Assembly (NCBI GenBank): GCA_002070565.1
Contig: MWDM01000017.1
Span: forward strand, 1-34,581
Origin: Bacteroidetes bacterium ADurb.Bin139
Lineage (GTDB): Bacteria > Bacteroidota > Bacteroidia > Bacteroidales > UBA932
Length of the DNA stretch: 34,581 nucleotides
Direction: 5' to 3'
Below, in pieces: positions 1 through 8,069 of this stretch. Positions within the stretch are counted from its first letter, which is position 1. Each line of letters starts with the position of its first letter. Position numbers and translations under genes: made by a program. The notes under the pieces were generated by a model. That model did not search any database. It saw only the letters and a program-made list of their open reading frames with translations, and was not told the origin of the DNA.

Positions 1-66
1 TACGCATTCAAAATCAGTCTGTGCAAAGTAAGCCATAAAATAAGGTATATTCCAAATATTTATCTG

Positions 67-74
67 TAATTTTG
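67..74 (+). promoter_or_regulatory. -7 promoter box of the PBP1A operon
   Basis: TAATTTTG matches the Bacteroidota -7 consensus TAnnTTTG and lies 20 nt before the PBP1A start codon. This implies a 5' leader of about 16 nt. I see no convincing -33 TTG element upstream. Bases 1-66 are AT-rich and hold nothing else I can recognise. Confidence 0.6.
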
Positions 75-94
75 CGGCGCTACACATTTGTTTT

Positions 95-2449
95 ATGAAG
101 GAGAAGACAATAAAAAAAATTAACAAGTGGTTGTGGATCATAGTTTTGATTCCGTTGGCAGGACTCGTTCTCATGCTATTTTTGGTAGGGGTGTTCACCA
201 ATGTCCCCTCGTTCCGGGTCCTGGAAAATCCCCAGACCAATCTGGCTACCGAACTTATCTCTGAAGACGGCGTGGTCATTGCAACCTTCCACATAGAGAA
301 CCGTTCCTATATACAATACGAGGAATTGCCCGAACACCTGAAAAATGCTGTTCTGGCAACAGAAGACATCCGTTTTTACCGCCATTCCGGGATCGATTTC
401 CGGGCCCTGGCCCGTGTGGCGGTCAAATCCTTATTATTGGGGCAAAGCAGTTCGGGCGGAGGCAGTACACTCACCCAGCAAGTGGCAAAGACGCTGTATC
501 CACGCGACACCACTACATACAATTTTCCGGGCGGAAGTGCCTTCAAGATGCTGGTGGTGAAAATGAAAGAGTGGATTACGGCCGTCAAGCTGGAACGCAA
601 TTACACCAAGGAAGAACTGCTGACCATGTATCTGAACTCGATTTTCTTCGGGAGCAATGCCTATGGGATCCGGACAGCTGCAGCTACCTTTTTTGACAAG
701 CACCCCTCCCAGCTTACCATAGAAGAAGCGGCCACCCTGGTGGGAATGGTCAATAAACCCACCCGGTACAATCCCGTGCTGAATTATGAATCTTCACTGG
801 CCAGGCGTAATCACGTCCTGTCCCAGATGAAAAAATACAATTTCATCACCCGGCAGGAAGCAGATTCGCTCATGGCTCTGCCCATTGTGCTGAATTATTC
901 CACGCAGGACCACAACGCCGGCCTGGCTCCCTATTTCAGGGATATGCTCAAACGGGTCATGAGTGCGGGCGAGCCCGATCCCGGGGATTATTCCTACCAG
1001 GAACACTACCTGGAAGACCTGGACCTGTGGGAAAATGATCCGTTATACGGCTGGCTGAACAAAAACAGGAAACCCGACGGATCGTCCTACAACCTGGACC
1101 GGGACGGCCTCAAGATCTATACCACCATCAATGCCCGGATGCAGCTCTATGCCAACCAGGCTGTGGAAGAACACCTGGGTTCCTATCTCCAGCCCACTTT
1201 CAGCAGCGAGCTCAGGTATAAGAAAAACAAACCCTTTTCGGATGATGTTCCGCCAGAGATCCGGGATCTTGTCATGAAACAGGCCATACGGTGGAGCGAC
1301 CGGTATCGCAATATGAAAGCAGACGGGGCCACCGATGTTCAAATTGACGTGGCATTCAGGACCAAAACCCCCATGCGGGTGTTTACATGGACCGGCAAGG
1401 ACGGGACGTATGCGATAGACACGCTGCTTACCCCGCGCGATTCCATCTTGCACTACAAATCGTTCCTGCGGGCCGCCATCATGGCCATGGAACCGGAAAC
1501 GGGCCATGTCAAAGCATATGTGGGAGGTCCCAATTACCGGTATTTCAAATACGACAACGCCCGCCAGGGAAGACGGCAGGTGGGCTCTACCATCAAGCCT
1601 TTCCTATATGCCCTGGCCATGCAGGAAGGCTGGACGCCCTGCGATCAGGTGGTCAACGTTCCCCAGACCTTCATATTGCACGATACCACATGGACCCCCG
1701 AGAGCGTGGACAAACCCGAATGGATAGGCAGGAAGGTCACCCTTAAGTGGGGATTGACCAAGAGCAGCAACAACATATCGGCATACCTGATGAAACAATT
1801 CGGCCCCGAGGCCATGGTGGCCATGTGCCGCAAGCTGGGCATCAAGAGTTTTCTGGACCCGGTGGTGTCGCTGTGCCTTGGACCGGCAGATTTGCGCCTT
1901 TACGAGATGGTGGCGGCCTACAATACGTTTTCTAACAAAGGGGTTCATGTAGAACCTTTCCTGGTAACGCGCATTGAGGATAACACCGGAAACCTGCTGG
2001 GCGCCTTCAGCCCCCGCAAACGGGAAGCCATAGGTGACCGCACGGCCTATCTGATGGTGAACCTGTTGCAGGGAGTGGTGAACGAAGGAACGGCCATCCG
2101 CATCAGGGCACTTTACATGCCCCGGGGAGCCGTGGCAGGCAAGACCGGAACGACCAACGACCAGGCAGACGGCTGGTTTATGGGCATTACCCCCAGGCTT
2201 ACCGCAGGGGTTTGGGTGGGGGCAGAAGACCGCCAGGTGCATTTTGAATCACTGGCCCTGGGGGGAGGTTCCAATATGGCCCTGCCCATCTGGGGGATCT
2301 TTATGAAAAAGATAATGAATGATCCTTCGTTGGGGTTCTCTGTAGAAGACCAGTTTACAGCACCTCCCGGATTTGACATATCCCTGGATTGCGATGGCTC
2401 TGACCAGGACATGGACCAACAACGCCGCACAGACGGTTTTTTCAATTGA
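95..2449 (+). CDS. Penicillin-binding protein 1A, bifunctional transglycosylase/transpeptidase
   Basis: Class A PBP (784 aa) that polymerises lipid II glycan strands and crosslinks the peptides on the outer face of the inner membrane. A cytoplasmic basic start is followed by one membrane anchor at about residues 13-34. The GT51 domain follows, with the catalytic-Glu signature ATEDIRFYRHSGID (Glu90) and the GGSTLTQQ segment at 122-129. The transpeptidase has all three penicilloyl-serine motifs: STIK at 498-501 (nucleophile Ser498), SSN at 557-559 and KTGT at 683-686. The length is normal for the family. The stop lies 4 nt before ddl, so the two are cotranscribed: one gene makes the D-Ala-D-Ala dipeptide that this enzyme crosslinks. 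Family assignment is certain; which PBP1 paralogue it is (mrcA or pbpC-like naming) is not. Confidence 0.95.
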   Translation: MKEKTIKKINKWLWIIVLIPLAGLVLMLFLVGVFTNVPSFRVLENPQTNLATELISEDGVVIATFHIENRSYIQYEELPEHLKNAVLATEDIRFYRHSGIDFRALARVAVKSLLLGQSSSGGGSTLTQQVAKTLYPRDTTTYNFPGGSAFKMLVVKMKEWITAVKLERNYTKEELLTMYLNSIFFGSNAYGIRTAAATFFDKHPSQLTIEEAATLVGMVNKPTRYNPVLNYESSLARRNHVLSQMKKYNFITRQEADSLMALPIVLNYSTQDHNAGLAPYFRDMLKRVMSAGEPDPGDYSYQEHYLEDLDLWENDPLYGWLNKNRKPDGSSYNLDRDGLKIYTTINARMQLYANQAVEEHLGSYLQPTFSSELRYKKNKPFSDDVPPEIRDLVMKQAIRWSDRYRNMKADGATDVQIDVAFRTKTPMRVFTWTGKDGTYAIDTLLTPRDSILHYKSFLRAAIMAMEPETGHVKAYVGGPNYRYFKYDNARQGRRQVGSTIKPFLYALAMQEGWTPCDQVVNVPQTFILHDTTWTPESVDKPEWIGRKVTLKWGLTKSSNNISAYLMKQFGPEAMVAMCRKLGIKSFLDPVVSLCLGPADLRLYEMVAAYNTFSNKGVHVEPFLVTRIEDNTGNLLGAFSPRKREAIGDRTAYLMVNLLQGVVNEGTAIRIRALYMPRGAVAGKTGTTNDQADGWFMGITPRLTAGVWVGAEDRQVHFESLALGGGSNMALPIWGIFMKKIMNDPSLGFSVEDQFTAPPGFDISLDCDGSDQDMDQQRRTDGFFN

Positions 2450-2453
2450 TTGC

Positions 2454-3461
2454 ATGAACATAGCGCTGGTATACGGAGGCAATTCCTCTGAACGTGAAAT
2501 CTCTGTTTTAAGCGGAAAAAATATCTCCACCCATTTATTGGCTGCCGACAGGAATGTTTTTGAAATAGATATATTTGGGACCCGGTGGGAACTGGTTGCC
2601 GTGAACGGACAGGATGTCCCGCCGGCCCAGGTGGACAAAAACGGATTTACGGTCACCTGGCAGGGGGAAGGCATATCTTTTGATGTGGTGGTACTTATGA
2701 TCCATGGAACTCCGGGAGAAGACGGGCTGCTGATTGCCTACCTTGAAATGCTGGGCATTCCCCACACCGGTTGCCCTGCCCGTACTGCCCTGCTGGCTTT
2801 TGACAAACTGGCCTGCAAAGCGTATTTACGTGGCAACGGCATAAAAATGGCCCGTGAATTCCGTGTCACCAGGCAAACGATGGCAGGACCGTGGCAACAG
2901 CAGGCTGCCCGGGTACTGGGACCTATGCCCTGGTTTGTAAAACCGGTGGCAGCAGGTTCCAGTTATGGTGTTTCCAGGGTGTCTGAACCTTCACAACTCC
3001 TGCCTGCCGTGGAATATGCCATGAAAGAAGACCATGTGGTTATGATAGAGGAATTCATCCAGGGAATTGAAGTGACCAACGGAATCATGAAAACGGCAGA
3101 AAAGGAATTCATTCTTCCCGTAACGGAGATCATACCCGGGAACGGGTGCGAATTTTTTGATTACAAAGCCAAGTACCAGGGGGTATCCATGGAGATTACC
3201 CCCGCCCGCATTACCCCCCGGATGACACACCTTGTGCAGCAGACCACTTCCAGGATATACGACAACCTGATGTGCAGGGGTATTGTCCGGGTGGATTACA
3301 TCCTGCGCGGGGAAGACCTTTATTTCCTGGAGATCAACACACTGCCGGGCATGACACAAAAAAGCCTGGTACCCCAGGAAATCCTGTCGGCCGGCATGAC
3401 CCTGCGCGGCTTCCTGGACCAGCTGATTTGTTCTGCCATAGATGAATATCAAAGAGTTTAA
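2454..3461 (+). CDS. ddl: D-alanine--D-alanine ligase
   Basis: ATP-grasp ligase (335 aa) making the D-Ala-D-Ala terminus of the peptidoglycan stem peptide in the cytoplasm. The N-terminus MNIALVYGGNSSEREIS is the classical Ddl start with its GG and SxE substrate-binding motif. The ATP-grasp core (KPVAAGSSYGVSRV, about 162-175) and the C-terminal metal site FLEINTLPGMT are present. I place the start at ATG 2454, 4 nt after the PBP1A stop. An in-frame upstream codon at 2373 would add 27 residues inside PBP1A that are not Ddl-like. The 3' end overlaps prmC by 20 bp, consistent with translational coupling. The C-terminal NTLPGMT motif supports a D-Ala-D-Ala ligase; an N-terminal Tyr/Phe specificity check was not made. 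Confidence 0.95.
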   Translation: MNIALVYGGNSSEREISVLSGKNISTHLLAADRNVFEIDIFGTRWELVAVNGQDVPPAQVDKNGFTVTWQGEGISFDVVVLMIHGTPGEDGLLIAYLEMLGIPHTGCPARTALLAFDKLACKAYLRGNGIKMAREFRVTRQTMAGPWQQQAARVLGPMPWFVKPVAAGSSYGVSRVSEPSQLLPAVEYAMKEDHVVMIEEFIQGIEVTNGIMKTAEKEFILPVTEIIPGNGCEFFDYKAKYQGVSMEITPARITPRMTHLVQQTTSRIYDNLMCRGIVRVDYILRGEDLYFLEINTLPGMTQKSLVPQEILSAGMTLRGFLDQLICSAIDEYQRV

Positions 3462-4308
3462 AGCATATGCCCGGGATCGACTGGCCCCTTCCGTGGAACA
3501 GCCCGAACTGCGTTTCCTGGTAAGTGCCCTGCTGTCCCATTTTGCAGCCATCCCCAATTACTGGTACCATACACATGAAGACCATCTGCTCTCGCCGGCA
3601 GTTGCCGGGGAACTGCTGCAGGCGGTGGACCAGGCCGCACAGGGCAGGCCCCTGCAATACATCCTGGGCTTTGTTCATTTTGGGAATTGCCGCATAGGAG
3701 TTGATGAGCGGGTCCTCATCCCCAGGCCCGAGACGGAAGAAATGTGGGACCGCGCCCGTTACATCACCGGCCCGGTGCTGGATGCCTGTACCGGGAGCGG
3801 ATGCCTGGCCATAGCCCTGAAAAAAGGGCGCCCCCAAACAAACGTTTATGCCTTTGACCTGAGCTCAGATGCGCTGGATGTAGCCTCGCAAAACGCTGCC
3901 CTGAACCAGGCTCAGGTGCATTTTTTCCGGGCCGACTTAACCGATGTTCCCGGGTTGGAGGAAGCGGCCCTGAAGGCGGGGCTGGAAAAACAGACTGTAG
4001 GCCTGCTAATATCCAATCCCCCGTATGTAACGGAAAGTCAAAAAAAAGAGATGTCCCCCAGGGTCTTATCTTACGAACCCCACAGTGCGCTTTTTGTTCC
4101 GGATGAGAATCCGCTTTGCCATTACAGACACCTGGCCGCTTTGGGAAGCCGCTTCCTTTGCAGCGGGGGCACCCTCATGGCAGAGATCAATGAAAACTTT
4201 GGCCGGGAAGCAGCTCTTCTCTTCCAACAGGCTGGTTTTAAAGAGGTTCTGGTTCATAAGGATCTGAATGAAAAAAACAGAATACTTTCAGCCTTATGGG
4301 TACCATAA
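3442..4308 (+). CDS. prmC: Peptide chain release factor N5-glutamine methyltransferase
   Basis: Class I SAM-dependent methyltransferase (288 aa) that methylates the Gln of the GGQ motif of RF1/RF2. A helical N-terminal release-factor-binding domain (about 1-90) ends in the family signature RVLIPRPETE (90-99). The SAM-binding motif DACTGSGC is at 114-121 and the catalytic NPPY motif at 192-195. It overlaps the end of ddl by 20 bp, so it is the third gene of the PBP1A-ddl-prmC operon. The next downstream element is an independent promoter at 4322; no intrinsic terminator is visible between the stop and that promoter. Confidence 0.93.
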   Translation: MNIKEFKAYARDRLAPSVEQPELRFLVSALLSHFAAIPNYWYHTHEDHLLSPAVAGELLQAVDQAAQGRPLQYILGFVHFGNCRIGVDERVLIPRPETEEMWDRARYITGPVLDACTGSGCLAIALKKGRPQTNVYAFDLSSDALDVASQNAALNQAQVHFFRADLTDVPGLEEAALKAGLEKQTVGLLISNPPYVTESQKKEMSPRVLSYEPHSALFVPDENPLCHYRHLAALGSRFLCSGGTLMAEINENFGREAALLFQQAGFKEVLVHKDLNEKNRILSALWVP

Positions 4309-4321
4309 ATAGAATTTTTAT

Positions 4322-4329
4322 TATCTTTG
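4322..4329 (+). promoter_or_regulatory. -7 promoter box of the trp leader
   Basis: TATCTTTG is a perfect TAnnTTTG box. It lies exactly 4 nt before ATG 4334, so the predicted transcription start coincides with the first base of the leader-peptide start codon. Confidence 0.7.
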
Positions 4330-4333
4330 TACT

Positions 4334-4414
4334 ATGATAAGAAACATTGCTATGATCAACAGATGGTGGTGGCCCGGAGAATACCTTTTCCGCGTCGCAT
4401 CTGTGGCATGGTAA
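4334..4414 (+). CDS. Tryptophan leader peptide (attenuator peptide)
   Basis: A 26-codon ORF (ATG 4334, TAA 4412-4414) between a promoter and an intrinsic terminator, upstream of a tryptophan synthase gene. It has three consecutive TGG codons at 4364-4372 (peptide context NRWWWPGEY) and a fourth as the last sense codon (4409-4411). Four Trp in 26 residues is far above chance. By analogy with proteobacterial trpL, a ribosome short of Trp-tRNA would stall at the WWW run, while a ribosome with enough Trp would reach the stop codon, which lies in the 5' arm of the antiterminator. An internal ATG at 4352 (20 codons) is an alternative start. I prefer 4334 because its 4-nt distance from the promoter box matches other genes in this window. 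Cis-acting; the peptide itself probably has no function. Confidence 0.85.
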   Translation: MIRNIAMINRWWWPGEYLFRVASVAW

Positions 4415-4445
4415 TCAATAACCCTTATTATTAACCAGAAGTGCC
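4405..4445 (+). promoter_or_regulatory. Antiterminator hairpin of the trp attenuator
   Basis: Read by eye: 4405-4421 pairs with 4425-4445 around a CCC loop (4422-4424). TGGTAAT-(C)-AATAA pairs with TTATTATT-(A)-ACCA as 12 bp with two single-base bulges. GGCA (4405-4408) pairs with TGCC (4442-4445) across an unpaired GAAG. The last pairs take up 4443-4445, which are also the base of the terminator 5' arm, so the two hairpins are mutually exclusive. The 5' arm contains the leader peptide's final Trp codon and stop codon. Confidence 0.7.
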
Positions 4446-4478
4446 CTCTTGCAACGCAAGGGGGCTTTTTTATTTTTT
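4443..4478 (+). terminator. Intrinsic terminator of the trp attenuator
   Basis: GCCCTCTTGC (4443-4452) pairs with GCAAGGGGGC (4456-4465) around an AAC loop: 10 bp with one G-U pair. It is followed by a U tract at 4466-4478 interrupted by a single A. It ends 12 nt before the trpB start codon, so termination here would prevent trpB expression. It is the only textbook Rho-independent terminator I found in the window. Confidence 0.88.
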
Positions 4479-4490
4479 AACCAAACTACA

Positions 4491-5786
4491 ATGAAAACAA
4501 CAAAGAAGTACCTTCTTCCGGACCAGGAAATCCCCAAAATGTGGTATAATGTTCTGGCCGATCTGCCCCCGTTGCAGCCCATGCTGCACCCGACAACGCG
4601 GGAACCGGTAAAACCGTCGGACCTTGAGCCCCTGTTTGCAAAAGGACTCATTGAACAGGAATTTTCCACAGAGCGATGGATTCCCATACCGGAAGAAGTG
4701 CGCACTTTATATAAGATATACCGCCCGACCCCCCTGGTGCGCGCCAGCGGCCTGGAAAAAGCATTGGATACACCGGCAAAAATCTATTTTAAAAATGAAA
4801 GTGTTTCCCCCGTGGGTTCCCACAAACTGAACACAGCCCTTCCCCAGGCCTATTACAATAAAAGCGAGGGGATTCGCAAACTCACCACAGAGACGGGCGC
4901 CGGACAATGGGGATCGGCCCTGTGCATTGCGGCCAGGCATTTTGGCCTGGATACGGAAGTGTTCATGGTCAGGCTGAGCTACAACCAGAAGCCGTACCGG
5001 AAAGTGGTCATGCAGACCTACGGTGGAAAGGTCATTTCTTCACCCAGTAACCTAACACAGGCCGGGCAGAAAATCCTGGCAGAAAAACCCAATACCCCCG
5101 GATCACTGGGAATGGCCATATCAGAAGCCTGCGAAAGGGCATTAAGCACGCCCGACACACGTTATACGCTGGGCAGTGTCCTGAACATGGTCATGCTGCA
5201 CCAGACCATCATAGGCCTGGAGGCGGAGCGCCAGTTTGAAATGGCACAGGATTATCCCGACACCATCATCGGGTGTTTTGGTGGGGGTTCCAATTTTGGA
5301 GGCATCAGCCTGCCCTTTCTCCGCCACCAGCTGGCCGGCAAAGCCAAATTTGACTTGATTGCCGCGGAAAGTTCAGGGTGTCCCAAACTCACCAAAGGTA
5401 CCTTCCGTTACGATTACGGCGACACAGTGGGGATGACCCCCCTCATACCCATGTATACGCTGGGTTGTGATTACGAGCCGGCCGCCATTCATGCCGGGGG
5501 ATTGCGTTACCACGGGGCAGGGGCCATCATGAGCCAGTTATTGAAAGACAGGATCATCCGGGCCGTGGACATTGACCAGGAAGAATGCTTTAAGGTCGGG
5601 ATCCTCTTTTCCCGGTGTGAAGGGATCATTCCGGCGCCCGAATCCACCCATGCCATTGCGGCCACTGTGCGGGAGGCCCTCAAGGCAAAGGAAGAGGGCC
5701 GTGAAAAGGTCATACTCTTTAACCTTTCAGGTCACGGCCTTCTGGATCTGAATGCCTATGAATCGTACCTCAACGGGCAGCTTTGA
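4491..5786 (+). CDS. trpB: Tryptophan synthase beta chain, TrpB2 type
   Basis: PLP-dependent beta-replacement enzyme (431 aa) that condenses indole with L-serine to give tryptophan. The PLP lysine is in [13 protein letters not shown] (Lys112). The catalytic Glu is in TETGAGQWG, and the phosphate-binding loop is GGGSN. Length, the extended N-terminus ([14 protein letters not shown]) and the SVSPVGSHK context point to the TrpB2 branch rather than the TrpB1 that partners TrpA. No trpA or other trp gene is adjacent. I chose ATG 4491; an in-frame ATG at 4449 lies inside the terminator hairpin and is not plausible. TrpB2 proteins are usually thought to salvage free indole or act with atypical partners. 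Here a Trp-sensing attenuator directly upstream argues that the gene contributes to cellular tryptophan. It overlaps the convergent hydrolase gene by 17 bp. Confidence 0.9.
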   Translation: MKTTKKYLLPDQEIPKMWYNVLADLPPLQPMLHPTTREPVKPSDLEPLFAKGLIEQEFSTERWIPIPEEVRTLYKIYRPTPLVRASGLEKALDTPAKIYFKNESVSPVGSHKLNTALPQAYYNKSEGIRKLTTETGAGQWGSALCIAARHFGLDTEVFMVRLSYNQKPYRKVVMQTYGGKVISSPSNLTQAGQKILAEKPNTPGSLGMAISEACERALSTPDTRYTLGSVLNMVMLHQTIIGLEAERQFEMAQDYPDTIIGCFGGGSNFGGISLPFLRHQLAGKAKFDLIAAESSGCPKLTKGTFRYDYGDTVGMTPLIPMYTLGCDYEPAAIHAGGLRYHGAGAIMSQLLKDRIIRAVDIDQEECFKVGILFSRCEGIIPAPESTHAIAATVREALKAKEEGREKVILFNLSGHGLLDLNAYESYLNGQL

Positions 5787-6561
5787 CCAGTTGTAGGAAC
5801 AAGGGAAGCAGGGCGTGATCACCCTCCGAAACGGGGCCTTCCGGATGGAACTGTACCCCAAGTACATTGGGATTGCCCTGCATTTCAATGGCTTCTATAA
5901 TTCCATCAGGAGCCACAGCTGAAACCACAAAACCTGGGGCGACATCCTTAACCGCCTGGTGGTGAAAGGAATTGACACGGAAGGTGTCTCCTTCTGCCAA
6001 CACTTCCCTGAGGATGCCATAGAGGGTAGTTCCCCGGTTGACCGTTATGGTATGTGTACCGTATTTTCGGGGCGCATTCTGGCGGTGTTTCACAGGATTG
6101 CCCGATTTGACCTGCGAGGGGATATCCTGGTATAACGTACCCCCGAAGGCCACGTTCATGATCTGTTCCCCGCGGCAGATCCCCAGCACGGGAATCCCAT
6201 GCTTAACAGCAGCCCGTACCAGGTGTATGTCAAAAAAATCCCTGGCCGGAACTATTCCACCCATGCCGGGGATGGGCTCTTCTCCGTACCAGCGCAACGG
6301 GTCCACGTCTTCCCCTCCTGTAAGGATAAGACCGTCAATAGATTCGACCATGCGTGCAATGACCTCCGGATCTTCTGTTACCGGAAGGATCACAGGGATT
6401 CCCCCGGCTTTCTGAACAGAGATGATGTACGTGTTGGGGACACAGTTCTGCGATGTTTCGTATGTGGCAGAGAGCCCTATCACGGGTGCTTTTTTTTGTG
6501 CAAAAGCGGGATTAATAAAAATAATGACGGCAAGCAGGCTTGTAATCAATGCGTTTTTCAT
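5770..6561 (-). CDS. Exported class I glutamine amidotransferase-like hydrolase (peptidase C26)
   Basis: 263-aa protein with a cleavable signal peptide (about residues 1-21, ending AFAQ). The mature part has the C26 gamma-glutamyl hydrolase fold: TGGEDVDP at 81-88, nucleophile Cys129 in GICRGEQ, and the His239-x-Glu241 pair in GVQFHPE. Cytoplasmic relatives (PuuD) cleave gamma-glutamyl-GABA and folate hydrolases cleave poly-gamma-glutamate. Export suggests an extracytoplasmic gamma-glutamyl substrate, which is inference. It overlaps the upstream serine-hydrolase gene by 4 bp (ATGA), so the two are translationally coupled. Substrate unknown. Confidence 0.85.
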   Translation of the reverse strand: MKNALITSLLAVIIFINPAFAQKKAPVIGLSATYETSQNCVPNTYIISVQKAGGIPVILPVTEDPEVIARMVESIDGLILTGGEDVDPLRWYGEEPIPGMGGIVPARDFFDIHLVRAAVKHGIPVLGICRGEQIMNVAFGGTLYQDIPSQVKSGNPVKHRQNAPRKYGTHTITVNRGTTLYGILREVLAEGDTFRVNSFHHQAVKDVAPGFVVSAVAPDGIIEAIEMQGNPNVLGVQFHPEGPVSEGDHALLPLFLQLVKAAR

Positions 6562-8036
6562 TTGAGGGCCCTCCAGAGTCCCATATTTTCATTTTGTTTC
6601 AAATCCAAATCAAAAGTCAGGAGGTGGTCCTCCATCGCAAATTTAAGGGTAAATGCAGAACCACCGGAACGGAAGCGGAATGTTTCTCCGTTGACATGGG
6701 TCATCAGGTGTTTTCGGTTTGGAAAATCATCCGGCCCCAGCGCTATGTACAGGTGTCCGTCTTCCAGGGTAATGACCGCTTCTCCCAGGCACTGGTGCCC
6801 ATATGTCCCCACGTAGTGTGGATAGGGAGCCGAAGGTTCGGGGACCGGTACAGCCTGTTCCTTTTTTTCACGTTCTGCCGCCTGTGCAAGGAATTTTTCA
6901 AGCGCCTGACCGCTGTAATCCTGGAAAGGCAGGTCCATGTAATAGTCAATCACATGGCGCATGATGGCATAACGCGGTTCTGAAGGAGGCTCGCAATTGC
7001 TCAACCACATCAGACCCAGGTCCAGTTCCGGGACAAAGGCGCAGATGGCTGTAAATCCCCAGGTGGTCCCGGTATGGAACCAGACCCGGTACCGGTTGTT
7101 CTGTTCTACAAACCAGCAGGGGGCGTAGATGTTGGTTTTTGTGTCTGTCTGGGAGGTGATGAGCTGACCCCTGTGCAGGTAATTCATCTGAACCTCGGAT
7201 AAGAGGGTGTCCCCTTCTACAACACCATTGGAAAGATGCAGGCGGCACCATTGCATCATATCGGTTACTGTAGAGTTGATGCCGCCTGCCGCTCCGATGA
7301 CCGTAAGCCAGTGCAGCGCCTGTTCTTCCCCCTCCATGGGAACTGTACGTATTTTTCCCTGGCGGACGGTGGTTTCGTGTGGGGTGTTCCCGTTTGCCGA
7401 TGCCAGGAAACCCTCTTTGTTGGTGCTGGTATTGTGCATCCCAAGGGGGGTAAAGATCCTCTCCTGCAGGTTTTCTTCCCAGCTTTTACCCGTGACGGCC
7501 TCTATGATCTTCTGGGCCACAATGAATAAAACGTTATTGTAACCGTACGTTGTTCTGACACTGTTTGCGGGCGGGATGAACCGGAGCATCCGGTAGACAT
7601 CGTTACGGTCATATCCCAGGCAGGGGATGTATGTGCCGGCCTGTTCTGGCAGCCCGGAACGGTGCAGGAACAAATCCCGCACTTCCAGGTTGTCTGTCAC
7701 CCAGGGGTCGTACATCGCAAAATCGGGCAGGTACCATTTGACGGGGTCATTCCAGTTGACCAGCCCGTCGTCTACCAGCATGGCCATGAGTGTGGCCGTG
7801 AATGATTTGCTGACAGAACCGATCTGGAATACGGTGCTGCCATCTACAGGCAAACTGCTTCCGTTACGTTTTTCTCCGAATCCTTGCACAAAAACAATAG
7901 AATCATTTTTGATCACTGCCAGGGCCGAACCGGTAATATTCCATTCTTTAGCCACCTGTTGAGCGTAGGGGGCAAAATCCTGTGCCCCCAAAAGCGCGGG
8001 GAACAGGAACAGCGTGAGTAAAAAGTGTTTTTTCAT
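6558..8036 (-). CDS. Exported beta-lactamase-family serine hydrolase
   Basis: 492-aa serine hydrolase of the class C beta-lactamase/DD-peptidase fold. Signal peptide is about 1-18 (ending LLGAQ). Motifs: SVSK at 74-77 (nucleophile Ser74, general base Lys77), YNN at 166-168 and HTG at 321-323 in place of KTG. The HTG variant is common in esterase and D-aminopeptidase members, so resistance to beta-lactams should not be assumed. The last 100 or so residues look like the lipocalin-like C-terminal domain often attached to these enzymes. First gene of a two-gene operon with the C26 hydrolase; together they suggest periplasmic peptide or amide processing. A near-consensus box (TATCTTTA) lies 4 nt before the start. 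Confidence 0.88.
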   Translation of the reverse strand: MKKHFLLTLFLFPALLGAQDFAPYAQQVAKEWNITGSALAVIKNDSIVFVQGFGEKRNGSSLPVDGSTVFQIGSVSKSFTATLMAMLVDDGLVNWNDPVKWYLPDFAMYDPWVTDNLEVRDLFLHRSGLPEQAGTYIPCLGYDRNDVYRMLRFIPPANSVRTTYGYNNVLFIVAQKIIEAVTGKSWEENLQERIFTPLGMHNTSTNKEGFLASANGNTPHETTVRQGKIRTVPMEGEEQALHWLTVIGAAGGINSTVTDMMQWCRLHLSNGVVEGDTLLSEVQMNYLHRGQLITSQTDTKTNIYAPCWFVEQNNRYRVWFHTGTTWGFTAICAFVPELDLGLMWLSNCEPPSEPRYAIMRHVIDYYMDLPFQDYSGQALEKFLAQAAEREKKEQAVPVPEPSAPYPHYVGTYGHQCLGEAVITLEDGHLYIALGPDDFPNRKHLMTHVNGETFRFRSGGSAFTLKFAMEDHLLTFDLDLKQNENMGLWRALK

Positions 8037-8040
8037 CTGC

Positions 8041-8048
8041 TAAAGATA
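8041..8048 (-). promoter_or_regulatory. -7-like box of the serine-hydrolase operon
   Basis: On the minus strand TATCTTTA, one base off TAnnTTTG, is separated from the start codon (8036) by exactly 4 nt (8037-8040). It shares the 33-bp divergent gap with the radA promoter. Confidence 0.5.
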
Positions 8049-8057
8049 GAAATATTT

Positions 8058-8065
8058 TATCTTTG
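8058..8065 (+). promoter_or_regulatory. -7 promoter box of radA
   Basis: Perfect TATCTTTG box; 4 nt (TATA) separate it from ATG 8070. This geometry predicts a leaderless transcript and excludes the in-frame upstream start at 8025, which lies before the promoter. Confidence 0.7.
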
Positions 8066-8069
8066 TATA

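Noticed and set aside
4449..4490. Upstream start of trpB at ATG 4449
   Set aside because: It lies inside the terminator stem, and the added residues are encoded by the hairpin and U tract.
6558..8036. Calling the serine hydrolase an antibiotic-resistance beta-lactamase
   Set aside because: The third motif is HTG rather than KTG and the protein has an extra C-terminal domain; many members are esterases or peptidases.
8025..8069. Upstream start of RadA at 8025
   Set aside because: It precedes the promoter box at 8058, overlaps the divergent gene's start, and adds residues absent from RadA proteins.
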